Origin: Kalaharituber pfeilii
Taxonomy: Eukaryota > Ascomycota > Pezizomycetes > Pezizales > Pezizaceae
Direction: 5' to 3'
Assembly: GCA_015179045.1 (NCBI GenBank)
Contig: WHUZ01000033.1
Span: 310,001 to 374,000 of the forward strand
Length of the DNA: 64,000 nt
In this document: positions 25,753 to 35,579 of the stretch, piece by piece
Layout: every line of letters begins with the position of its first letter
Numbering within the stretch: position 1 is the first letter of the stretch
Notes under the pieces: model-generated
What the model was told of the DNA's origin: nothing
The model's database searches: none
Seen by the model: only the letters and a program-made list of their open reading frames with translations
Made by a program: the position numbers and the translations under genes

Positions 25753-26302
25753 AAAATGGAATTCCATAAGAAATCATCTAGGCAGCAGATCCTTTTCTTG
25801 CGCCGCTCGACGGATATGGCTCGAGGCTCCCTTCAAGGAAACGGGCGATGGAGTTGGTGCGCCTTGACAGTTAGTAGTGGTGTCAAACATTAACTTACCG
25901 TGGACTCGTCGCAGTGATATCGTTCAGGTGACGCTCACTCACGCACTACACTAGCTACGACACCTCAAACTCAAGTTCAGAAGTCAGAGTTCCTTTAGAT
26001 ATCTAGGCCTCCCTCTGGGTGCGACAGAAACCGAACTACCACCAGCCTTATCCTTCTGTACCGCACGTTGTTGATTCCCCCTGGTCTGTCTTGTCCAGCC
26101 GTACACATCAGTCCTAGTGCGTGTGTTCTCTTCTCGCTCTGAGGCCTTCATAGTAACACATACCCGCGAGTCTCCATTTCATTCAATATCTCCTTTCTGG
26201 CACTCGCGGCCGCATGCTCCCCTAGCCCGCAGTACAGACACCCAAAACAGAATTCTAACTCAGCCATCTCTAACGTGTCCTGGTACCTTGGGCCAGCGCA
26301 CA

Positions 26303-27085
26303 ATGGGCTTCCTTTCCTCCCTCTTCTCCAGCGGCCGTCGCTCCTGCTACACCTCCTGCTCCTCGTCCGCCTCGAGTACTTCCCCTTGCGCCTACCACTC
26401 CTGTCGCCCAAGCCGCCCGCCCCCACCACCGCCATCACCACCACCACCACCACCACCTCCTCCTCCTCCTCCTCCTCCTCGCTCTCGTCGCCACCGCACC
26501 AAAACCAACAAAACCTCAAACTCCAGCTTCGCGTTCTTCGTCGGCTGGCTCAAGCTCAAGCTCGACGGGCACAGCACCTCGTCCCGGCGCCAGGACCGCG
26601 CTTGCACCCGGCAAGGTTCCAATGTAAGAACATCTCGGACGAAGCCGGCACGCCGCCACCGCAGCCACGGCCAAGTGAACGCACGATATAGAGACACCTT
26701 GTACGATTACGGAAAGAGTAATCTTGAGGTCGACGATGGAAAGCAGGGGGGATGGGGGAAGTTTATAGGCGGGGGCAGCAGAGGAGAGCTCAGTAGTAAC
26801 AGACACCATAAACATACTCGCACTTATAGAGCTGGTAGTGAGACAGTGCAGGCGACAACGAAGAGGCGGAGAAAGAGCACCCACGAGCAGACTGGGAAAG
26901 CGTGGGATGCGTATTTGACAGGGTCGACGAGGCGGGATTATAGTGTTAGTGGACGGAATACGACTACGATCAGCGAGCACAGGCACAGGCACAGGCGTGT
27001 CCGTGAGGGAGACAAAATCGCAGGAAGCAATGTTGGGAGAGGTGGTGGTGGTGGCGGGGCGGGGTGGGCGAGGTTCATGGCCTAA
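26303..27085 (+). CDS. Hypothetical basic protein with polyproline tract and W-x-x-F/Y motifs
   Basis: ATG 26303 opens a 260-residue frame beginning MGFLSSLFSSGRRSCYTSC. The frame is open further upstream, but that stretch reads like 5' UTR. The protein has a Ser/Cys-rich N-terminus, a tract of about 20 prolines encoded by (CCA/CCT)n near 26425-26482, a basic Arg/His-rich body, and a Gly run before the C-terminus. Three tryptophan motifs are spread over the C-terminal half: GWGKF, AWDAY, and GWARF four residues from the end (GWARFMA). The same motif occurs in the 20052 protein. No known domain. The proline-coding tract is open in all three forward frames, so the N-terminal half is less certain than the C-terminal half. 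Confidence 0.55.
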   Translation: MGFLSSLFSSGRRSCYTSCSSSASSTSPCAYHSCRPSRPPPPPPSPPPPPPPPPPPPPPRSRRHRTKTNKTSNSSFAFFVGWLKLKLDGHSTSSRRQDRACTRQGSNVRTSRTKPARRHRSHGQVNARYRDTLYDYGKSNLEVDDGKQGGWGKFIGGGSRGELSSNRHHKHTRTYRAGSETVQATTKRRRKSTHEQTGKAWDAYLTGSTRRDYSVSGRNTTTISEHRHRHRRVREGDKIAGSNVGRGGGGGGAGWARFMA

Positions 27086-28719
27086 TTTTGGTTATATAAA
27101 GGTTTACTGGGACATACCGATACTAAGCTAGTAGGGGGAGTATATAATAGAGATGCTGAAGGGACAGAGTATAACTTGAGGGCAAAAAAGAAGAGACCCT
27201 GACGTTTAACTAATCGACATGTTTATACATCAGCTGCTGGCTGGTGCCATTCATATATATATATATGTTGAGGAGTTGGGGGGGTCGGGGGGGTGCTAGG
27301 AACAGCGATTTATACAAATTTTTTTCTTTTTGTTTTATTTGTGACCAAACGCAACAACTAAAAAAAATCATAAACCTCCCCCTTCCCCGCCGCAACACCC
27401 CCCCCCCCTCTCTCTGTCTCTCTCTGAGAAAAATAAAGAAATAAAATAAAGTAAGAATTAATTCCAAAAAACACGTGCATAGACAAATATAAAAAACTGG
27501 AGGCTCCATTTGGTTGTGGGGTGGGCTTGGGGCCTGTGACTGGGGGATACGAGAGAAGAGGCAGAGCGAAAGAAAGAAAGAAGACATCAAGGACTTTTTT
27601 GTTTTTTGTTGTTGGTAATGGAGGGTAAGGGGGTGAGGCGACAGGGGGGAAGATGAATATAAAACAGAAAGGAATTGTGAAAAGGTTGTGTGAATTGTGT
27701 TGTGCTGTGCTGCTTACCGTGCGTTCACAGTTCTTCGTTTGATGGGAGCCTGCGTAAAGAGGGGGGAAAAAGGGGGGAAAAAAATCTTGAGTTCGGAGGA
27801 GGGAGGAGGAGGAGGAGGAGATGATTGGTGGATGGATGGTGGTAGTAGTGGGGTTTATATGGAATTAGAGTAGGAGATGGACATGTAGAGGTGGGTGGTT
27901 TATCAGTTCAATACACCTTCAAGTAATCTTGACACAGGGGGGGGTTCCGAAGAAAAGGACCAGAGTGGATATTAGAACCTCAAATGTACAAGAGATATAT
28001 AACAAACGCCACACCACATAGGTGACGTACATACATCGTATTATCTACCTAACTTATTTCCGTCCCTAACTTACCACCTCCCACCCCTCGGAGCCAGCAT
28101 ATACATAAACCAAAGCCTCCTTTGACCTCTTCCTGCTAGGATCTTTATATACCCCCCCCCCCCCCCCCCCCCCGGTCCAAAAATCCACATCTGTCATCCA
28201 AATTCACTCCCGCCACACGGGTCCTGGTATCTGCGTTTTGCATTTCCATCTCCCCGCTTCATAAATCCTGGTACTCAAAGCCCCCTGCCGAATTCAGGGT
28301 AATGGGCAGATAGAGAGAGAGTTAATTGACATGCCACAAAGTACTGCATTTGAAAAAAAAAAAATAAAGAAAAAAAAAAGGGGGAGGGAAGGAAAAGGAA
28401 GAGTTAGGACCGAAAACAAATTCTATGGTAATAAAACTTGGGAACGCAAAATAATTGGAACTGACGCCGAAACGAAAAAAAAAAAAAAATTAATAACCCA
28501 AAAACGTAAAACCCAACTTGGGAATGGAAATAAAATGACGAATAACAAGCAAAGCATTCGTATGAACATATTACACGGCCCCCAAAGAACATAGTTGTAT
28601 AAATCCAAACCTCGAAGTTGGGAAGGAACAAAACGAGTATCAAAGCCCCCTCCATCCCTCGTATGAAACGCTCAACACATAACCCCTTAGTGGGCTACCC
28701 ACTCCATCACTTCTCGCTC
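27086..28719. other. Intergenic, low-complexity rich
   Basis: Mostly simple sequence: (AT)n near 27254, CT-rich and A-rich stretches, G-rich purine tracts near 27760-27850, a C tract at 28152-28173 and A tracts near 28354-28380 and 28478. It lies between the 3' ends of the convergent genes at 26303 (plus) and 28720 (minus), so both terminators should be here. No gene seen. Confidence 0.6.
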
Positions 28720-30903
28720 TCACTTCTCCTTCTCCTTCTCCTTCTCCTTCTCCTTCTCCTTCTCCTGCTCCCCTCCTCCGGTCAACACTCTCACCTGAGG
28801 CGCTCCTGCTGATACCGCTCTCCTCATCGGCACGACCGGGAACCCGTTAACTCTCCCCCTGGTCCCTGGTGGGGATACCCTTCCCCCACCACTCCCCGAT
28901 GTCCCACTACCAACGTCATTGGCAGCTTTAACCGCCGCTGCTACCGCAGCCGCATCTCCCGACGCCGCCGACGCTCTCCTACTACTCTTCATTGGGATCG
29001 GTGGCACCGGCGGGATCGGTGGTACCGGCGGTATACCCGGATTTGTGTCCCGCTTCGGCGACGTTGCCGCCGCCCCCGTTGTGTTTGTAGGTGCAATTGG
29101 AAACTCAAAGCCCCCGACTGCAAGCACGCCGTTCGTGGCGAGCGTCGCTGCTGTAGTGCTTTGAAGGGTTTTTCTCTCGGTAGGGGAGGAAGCGGGTGTG
29201 AGTACGGCGGTCGTGGTGATGGTGGTGGCGACGGGAGTGGGGGTTGTAGGAGTACTAATGGGAGAGTTGGCGAGCCACTCCCCAGGAGGGACGGACGAAC
29301 TGACGGACATCTTTTTCGGAGAAGGCGCAGTCGGTTTAAGTGGCGTTCGCACAAGCGAGGCACCAATGCTCCTGCTCAACGGCACTTTAGGAAGAGGAAA
29401 CTTTGGAGGCGGGGAGTTTGGTGGAGACCGCGGGGAGGACACAAGCGAGGAAAACTGCAGGTCCTGTCTTTTGCTGCTGCTACTTGTGGCGTCGCTGGAG
29501 GGAGCGAGCTTGAATATGGCGTTGCCGATGATGATGGTCGACTTGTGCTTGTCGGTTTCATGCGAGGAGAGGCTGTCGCGCAGAGTGGAGATCACGGGGG
29601 CGAATTGACTTGCGCGAGAGGCGGCGGCGAGTGGTGTGGGGCGGTCGTCCTCCTCTGCAGTTGCTGCCAGTGGAGCATTATGAGCACCTCCAGGCAGAGT
29701 TGGTGCCGTTGGCGTGGACAGAGGTACTGCCTGCCCGATAACAATCTCGCCAGTCGAGCGGTCAGAGACTGTCTTCGTTCTCCGCTCCTCATCCCCGCCC
29801 AGCGATTGCCATTTCTGGCCTCCGGATGGCACCCCCGCTGTTGCATTTCGCTCACGATCAAGTCCTTTATCCCGAACCGCGAATTTTTTGACAAGCTCCC
29901 AATACCGCCATCCCCAAAAGGACAGAATCAAATTTAAATAGAGCAATATTGCGTGCACAATCCCCCAGACCACCATCCACGCCTGCCAAATAGCAGACTC
30001 CTGGATACATCCCGCAATGGCCCAATCTGGCGCTGGACGGCTCGGCTCAGAGAAACCGGGTCCCGCTGGCACGGTCAAGCTCTCGCATATTTCCATCTTT
30101 GCCTCCATTCTACGCTGTGAGAAGTAAAACCACATGACGCTTGTCGCGAGCAGCGTAACACAGACTAGTAGGGTAAGGACTGCGAAGCAAAGGGCGGCGG
30201 TTGGAGACTTGCGTAGGTTGCCCCACATGACACACATTCCAAAGATGCACACAGAAGCATAGAAGACGGCCCATGCGATTTGGATTGCGGGGAGAAGGAT
30301 ATAGCCCCGCTGCTTAATATAGCTCGATATACCCCACAGGAACGCCATTCCCGCCTGAGTGATCCCAACGGTAAGAATCGCTTTGGCAAAGTGGTCGAGC
30401 GGAATAAAACATGTCAGCGCGCGGAACCAGAGTGGGGATGCGGGCGAATGGCGGTGGTAGTGACTTGAGAAGCGGTCGCCTTGACGTTTGAGCCAAGGGG
30501 TGACGATGCCGCTAGATGTTGGGCTAAGCTTGTTCTCGGCCTCTTCGTCAGACCGCAGAGAGCTGGGGGTGTATGGTAAGAACTTTTCGGGGATGGTTGT
30601 GGTGCTGGAGATGGTGCGTTCGTGGGTGAGGCGCTGCTGGCTGGCAATGGTGTTGTTGTCGATGTGATGCGTGTCGATGTCGCGGGCCGACGGTGGGAGC
30701 TGCGGAACTGGGGGCCGACTTTGTCCCCGCAGATGCTGTGGTGCCGTCATGGCTTCCCCTCCACCTACTCCACCTTTATCTCCATGTCCCTCCCCGTTGA
30801 CTTTCATATCTCCAGCACCATTTATCCATGAGCTTTCCTCTTCCGGCTGCCTCAATTTCGGCAACATTAGCGTTAACTTTGCCTTTATTCCGGTGAGGCT
30901 CAT
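28720..30903 (-). CDS. Fungal four-TM membrane protein with long disordered C-terminal tail
   Basis: A single exon of 727 codons from ATG 30903. The first ~165 residues are polar. Four hydrophobic segments follow: around ILTVGITQAGMAFLWGI, around LLPAIQIAWAVFYASVCI, around ALCFAVLTLLVCVTLL, and around WMVVWGIVHAILLYLNLIL. Between TM3 and TM4 is a loop with two cysteines (CES and GCI). Everything after about residue 345 is Ser/Thr/Pro/Ala-rich, with PPVPPIPPVPPIP, presumably cytoplasmic and a likely phosphorylation/SH3-ligand region. It ends in about seven Glu-Lys pairs coded by a hexamer microsatellite up to the TGA. I do not recognise the family. A sensor, scaffold or transport-associated role at the plasma membrane is possible but unproven. 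Long open frames on the opposite strand are shadows. Confidence 0.75.
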   Translation of the reverse strand: MSLTGIKAKLTLMLPKLRQPEEESSWINGAGDMKVNGEGHGDKGGVGGGEAMTAPQHLRGQSRPPVPQLPPSARDIDTHHIDNNTIASQQRLTHERTISSTTTIPEKFLPYTPSSLRSDEEAENKLSPTSSGIVTPWLKRQGDRFSSHYHRHSPASPLWFRALTCFIPLDHFAKAILTVGITQAGMAFLWGISSYIKQRGYILLPAIQIAWAVFYASVCIFGMCVMWGNLRKSPTAALCFAVLTLLVCVTLLATSVMWFYFSQRRMEAKMEICESLTVPAGPGFSEPSRPAPDWAIAGCIQESAIWQAWMVVWGIVHAILLYLNLILSFWGWRYWELVKKFAVRDKGLDRERNATAGVPSGGQKWQSLGGDEERRTKTVSDRSTGEIVIGQAVPLSTPTAPTLPGGAHNAPLAATAEEDDRPTPLAAASRASQFAPVISTLRDSLSSHETDKHKSTIIIGNAIFKLAPSSDATSSSSKRQDLQFSSLVSSPRSPPNSPPPKFPLPKVPLSRSIGASLVRTPLKPTAPSPKKMSVSSSVPPGEWLANSPISTPTTPTPVATTITTTAVLTPASSPTERKTLQSTTAATLATNGVLAVGGFEFPIAPTNTTGAAATSPKRDTNPGIPPVPPIPPVPPIPMKSSRRASAASGDAAAVAAAVKAANDVGSGTSGSGGGRVSPPGTRGRVNGFPVVPMRRAVSAGAPQVRVLTGGGEQEKEKEKEKEKEKEK
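28723..28766 (-). repeat. (CTTCTC)n hexamer coding the Glu-Lys tail
   Basis: About seven hexamer units immediately before the stop codon (TGA on the minus strand at 28722-28720). The coding strand reads GAGAAG repeats, that is Glu-Lys. The unit keeps frame, so the tail length can vary without harm. Confidence 0.9.
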
Positions 30904-33575
30904 GTTTATAATGACTACCTAGGCGTGTAAACGGTGTGACACTCTTTTGCCGTTTTCTGAGTTCTGGTTGCGGAAAATATTCACAAAAGCATCAATACCG
31001 ACTTCCAGGAATTGACTGACAATACCCTGCAATGTAGTTTATGTTTTAATATTTGTCAAAGGAATGAATCAAACGAAAAAAGAATGAATGAAATAAGATG
31101 TGCAGAGAGAAAATGAACGTTCAACAGGGTGTTTTCTTGTCCAACAAGAGCCCTGGAGCAGAAAAGCGAAAATTGTGCTAGCAATTACGCCGAAAAAGCT
31201 TTGAATTGAAACGAATAGCACCAAAAAAAAGGAATTGACCTAACGCTCAGCGCAGGGAAGGAAAGGAAAGGGAAAGAGAAAGGAAAGGATGAAGTGCGAA
31301 CAGTGTCAAAAGGAAGCGAACGTGGGGACAAAGAGGATGTGCCCTGGAGAAAGAAGGGAGAAAAGAAAATCCCAGGATGTGGGATCCAGAATAGAGGGTT
31401 GCAACATCGATGTATCATAAATATTGGTATGGCATAGCTCTCCTTTTTCGGTAGATGAATCCAAAGCCACTACCGTCGTTGAGAATTTCTAAGTTGACTG
31501 TGGTGAACCCGGGAACAAGCGATGTAACATGCATAGGGGTAGCGAGTCTCAGAGCCCAATTGTGCGTTGCACATGAAGTATCGCCACATGTAGGTATACA
31601 CCTCAGCTATCCCCTTCATAATTCCTCATCTGCAGAGAATATCTATGGATTTCAACCAATACCATAGGCTCATCAAATGCGTTGAACGTTTGTCACATAA
31701 CTTGCAATATGTCTCCCCGAGAGTGTGTAACAGCCATCTGTTTGAAAGTTGATCGTTGCCCCTTGACAGGCTAAACCCGCATTGGTAGTCTCTAACCGGA
31801 TTGGCAGGTCTCTAACCGGTTTTGTTCTCCCCCTGTATCAGCTGCCAGCACTGCACGTTACAGATACAGGGACATCATCATTCTAGAGCAAGTGTTGGCG
31901 TGGTATGCACGTTCTGGTGTCTCCGTCCGGGGTTTCATTTAGATGGTCGGGAGTCCGCAACCAAACGAAGTTCCGAACTGCATAATCGATTCTCGAGAGT
32001 ATGCTCTGGCCCGACTTCTCCGGAGTCCCAAATTTCGGCGATCATATTTTTCATCATTTATTCCACCAAGGAAAGATTGTTTCCATCCTTCTCTGTATTG
32101 TGGGGTCAATAGTTGGCGAAGGATACCTGGGAGGTAAGGTGACGTGCCTGCTAGCCTAACGAATGCTTATCATCAGTACCTGTAGGAGATAACGATCAAT
32201 AGGGAGAAACGGGGACCATTGTTGAGATTCGCCGTCATCGCTGTAGAAGACTGAATGATAGTCGTTGCGGAGAGTAATTCGCTTTGATCGCGCGTGCTGC
32301 GAGGTACAGGTTCAAGACTGAGTGAATTGCACAGAGTCTTGGCATTGCGAAGGGGAGTGCCTAATGAGTCAGCAGGTACAGTAAGACGTTATCAGATTTG
32401 CATCTTTGCTCTTGGGAGCCATGTAGCCCAGGCACAGGGCCGTGGCCACCTTAGTCAGCGCAGTAGTCACCCGAATCCAGCTCTTGGCACGAGAATCCAG
32501 TCGCTGTCATGCTTACTCCGCGCTTGTTTCCTCCGATGAATTCGCAACGTGAGTGATGATGAAGTACAAGTGAAGGATGCTAGTAACTCCTCACCAGTTC
32601 AGCATCTCGTGATCTGCTTCTCCCTCGACTCCTCCCCCCCTGTCCAAGTAATCATGATAATTAATTAATTGCCACCTCGACATCCTGGCATCCATCCCTG
32701 CGAAACCAGTTTCACATTGGGCCACCGGCTCCACTGGTTGCCAAGCGCCCTCCCCCTGTGCCTTCCCCCTGCCATTCACCTATCTTACAGGCGCCAAGCT
32801 GTTCTCGAACACAAGCGCTCTCCGGAGCTGTCGTAGCAGATATGTAACTGCGGAACAGACAAATCGCGACGCTTGGCAAGCGAAACCTGGGTTCTCTCTG
32901 CATTCATTGCGTTACGTACCACCACCTCCCCGAGGCTTGAGCAAGGCGGCAAGGCCTAACTTCTGGCGGGTCAAGTTAGAGTACCGTATATACCAACTTT
33001 GCTGAGTTCCTCTTTTAGAACACATAGATTTTATATATCTTGTGCCGGTCACAAGCGCGAAAGAATATATTGGATCCAGCGACTGTCAACGGGAATTTCG
33101 GGCGCTTGCGGTCCACATCGGTCTCTTCCTTTTTTTTTTCCTTTTTTTTACGCTCACCGTTACGAACGAAGCAGACTGGTTTCTGCCCTGATTGGTTTTT
33201 TGTTTTGCTTTGTTTTGTTTTTCTCCCTTCGTGCTTTTCACATTTCTCTTATATATGTGCTGCTGGTTTTTTCTGTTTGATTTGTTTCTGAGGTTCAACT
33301 ATTAGTTTAGTGATACTTCAACGTCAGACTTGTCAATCGACTTGAAAGGCACATATAATTCGGCTTCATTTAGGAGATTTCTATTCAAGCTTTTGAAGTC
33401 CTCTGAGATATTCGGTTAACCTGCCCAGATCCAGCTGTGCTGCCCTAATCTTGTTTCTAATATACGTTGTTCAGGGGCCATCAAAACTTTTTCTATTTTC
33501 ACATACCCCACTCTCAAGCTGGCTTCATATCTTTCGTCTGTTTTATAATCCTCATTTCTTGTTTTCCTTTACAAG
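30904..33575. other. 2.7-kb intergenic region between divergent genes
   Basis: No gene supported. It lies between the minus-strand membrane-protein gene and the plus-strand glycosyltransferase gene and should hold both promoters. CT/T-rich tracts before 33576 (about 33125-33260 and 33480-33570) are typical of fungal promoters and 5' UTRs. A small duplication sits at about 31780-31820 (TCTCTAACCGG twice). Confidence 0.5.
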
Positions 33576-35579
33576 ATGATGTCCCCGTTACCTTCCGAAC
33601 CCTCTACACCCCGCACCCGACGGCAGCGCCATAACCCTCTTCGGTCTTTGTCATCCACCGCATCTTCATCTTCATCACAATACAATGCCCCGGGCCCGAA
33701 GTCTCGCTCCTTGCGCCACCCGGTAGAAGGACCGGCAGGTATCAATTAGGACAAAGAGCTGATTCCTACGACGAGAAGAGGCAGTCGCCGAGATGGAGGA
33801 GTAGGGTAATGAGAAAAGTCCCGTGGGGTAAAGTTGCGTTATGGGTTTTAGGGGTGGGGCTTTTGCTGTGGTGCGGCATGGTGATTGGAAGCAAGTGGAT
33901 GGAGAGACCGGAGTGGGATTTCAAGGGCGCGGATGGGCAGGTTCAAGGCGGAGGACAGGAGCAGCAGAAACAGCAACAGAAACAGCAACAAGGGCCCGAC
34001 AAGTCCCAGATGCAGCCATCCCATGGCCACCATCACCATCATTCCACTTCATCCGCTCCGATGCGAGATATACTCTCTCAACTGCCCACGGATTCGGTTC
34101 CCCGTGCTGTTGTCCTACCAGACCGAAACCCACAGGGGTCCAACCACCAATGGACGCTCCATCTTCCAAGCTCGCTTACCTATCCGCTATCTCCCACCAC
34201 CTACCGCGAGTTGTGTTCCTCGGCGCATTCTGCGGCCAGTAATATATCTGCGCTCATTCATCCTGGGTCCTCCGGGCACTCACACGCGGGATATTATCAT
34301 GAAGACCCTACATTTATCGACCCCGCCATATTCGCAGACCCTCCTTTACCAGAGGGTACCTGTGATCGTACACTCACTTATTACCTCGCTTCTCCATCTC
34401 CGAATCATGCAGGGATGGGCGTTGCCTTGATGGGTCTCTGGCTAGCGTATGGCCTTGCAGTGCACGAAAACCGCACGTTCTTCGTCGACGACACTAACTG
34501 GGCATGGGGCAAATACAGCGATTACTTTGCTCCCCCTCCAGAACCCGACTGTCTCCCACCGCCGAAAAACGTCATTGTCCCGTGCCCACATACAGCCTCG
34601 CACATCCTCGTCACCCCGTTAACCAACTCCGAAACATTCGGGCACGAGTTTGTGGAGGAATTCGAAGACGGGCATGCGCATGATGTGTATCGACAGAAGC
34701 AGATCTTTGAGTTTGCGCGATGGGGATACGAGGATCTGTTTTTGCTGGCCGACAAGGACGAGAAGTTTGTGGCGGAGATGAAGCAGGAGCTGTGGGCGGT
34801 TGCGGACGAGCAGTATGGGACTATGAAGGTGCAGCAGGGGCGGCAACTTGCGGAACGAGTCTACCAGGGCGGAATTGTGGCGGTGCATGTGAGACATGGG
34901 AATGCGCATCCGATGGAGTATTGGTATCATAAGGGCTATTTGCCGTATGAGACGTACGTTGACGTTGCGAGGGGGTTGATTGGGGCAAAGGACGGGCCAA
35001 GGGAAGTGCCCAGGGGGGATGACACAGGAGGCGACGACGGGTGGGGCCCGGTGATATTGATCTCGGACGACCCGGGTGTGTACGACGCAGAGGAAATGCA
35101 GGGGGGGTGGAGACCACAGAGCGAGGTTCCCTTGCAGGCGTTCTTCCCACAAGACGTACCCGGCGGGCGCGCCAAGCTGAAGGCCGCGGCTGCCGCTGCC
35201 CGGGATCTAGCATCATCAGATATCGAGAAGCGGCGGACAGTGGACGAGCGGACGCTACCGGGGTTCGACCCCGCGTGGTTCGCGAACCTGTCGGTGCCGG
35301 AGAGGATCAAGATCGGGAGGGGGTACCTCCTAGACCTAAAGATCTCGGGACAGATGGCGGAAGTGCGAGGTCGGACGGGGGTGGGGGGTCGTGTGTGGTG
35401 GGTATAGTGTGACGTGTAGGCTGTTGGGCGTGATGATGGGGTGGGAGAGGGGGATTTTGGAAGGCAGATGGAGGGATGTGGATGGGTGGGTGTGGCAGGA
35501 GCCGGGGGAGGGCGGGGTGGGTGTAAGTGGAGAGATGAGGACAGGGATTGGAGGGGCGTGGAGGGGGTGGGTTTGGTGA
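33576..35579 (+). CDS. Fucosyltransferase-like type II membrane protein, frame broken twice
   Basis: The coding sequence is read in three frames. ATG 33576 gives a basic, Ser-rich cytosolic tail; after about 33725 the frame becomes the long one (from ATG 33809) with a signal anchor (VALWVLGVGLLLWCGMVIG), then a Gln/His-rich stem. The luminal domain has GMGVALMGLWLAYGLAVHEN, FFVDDTNWAWGKY, the sugar-nucleotide-binding GGIVAVHVRHGN block (compare H-x-R-x-G-D of fucosyltransferases) and VILISDDPGVYD. The long frame stops at 35407, but the family-typical ending (TCRLLGVMMGWERGI...RWRDVDGW) continues in another frame to TGA 35579. One surplus G in the 35383-35388 run explains the break. The 5' shift looks like one missing base near 33720. 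Likely a Golgi glycosyltransferase related to alpha-1,6-fucosyltransferases; donor and acceptor are unknown. Sequencing error is more likely than true loss. Confidence 0.7.

Larger units (their letters stand above)
20526..26302. other. Intergenic region with simple repeats and one retroposon stub
   Basis: No supported gene. It contains a short hairpin around 21205-21232 (CTAGTCTCA / TGAGACTAG), an interrupted T tract of about 60 bases (about 22196-22261), T/A tracts at about 23200 and 23777, a retroposon stub at 24151-24204 and an (AAAT)n run at about 25719-25752. The last few hundred bases are presumably the promoter of the 26303 gene. Confidence 0.5.

Noticed and set aside
26148..26697. Several overlapping frames opposite or beside the polyproline gene
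   Set aside because: They follow the trinucleotide repeat, which is open in every frame; none has the W-motif or other structure.
29161..29937. Long plus-strand frame (258 codons) opposite the membrane protein gene
   Set aside because: Mirror frame of a Ser/Pro/Ala-rich coding region; the minus strand has clear TM segments and codon structure.
35360..35416. Intron as explanation of the glycosyltransferase C-terminal shift
   Set aside because: It would be under 50 bases, lacks a branch site, and would remove part of the conserved VC...TCRLL block.
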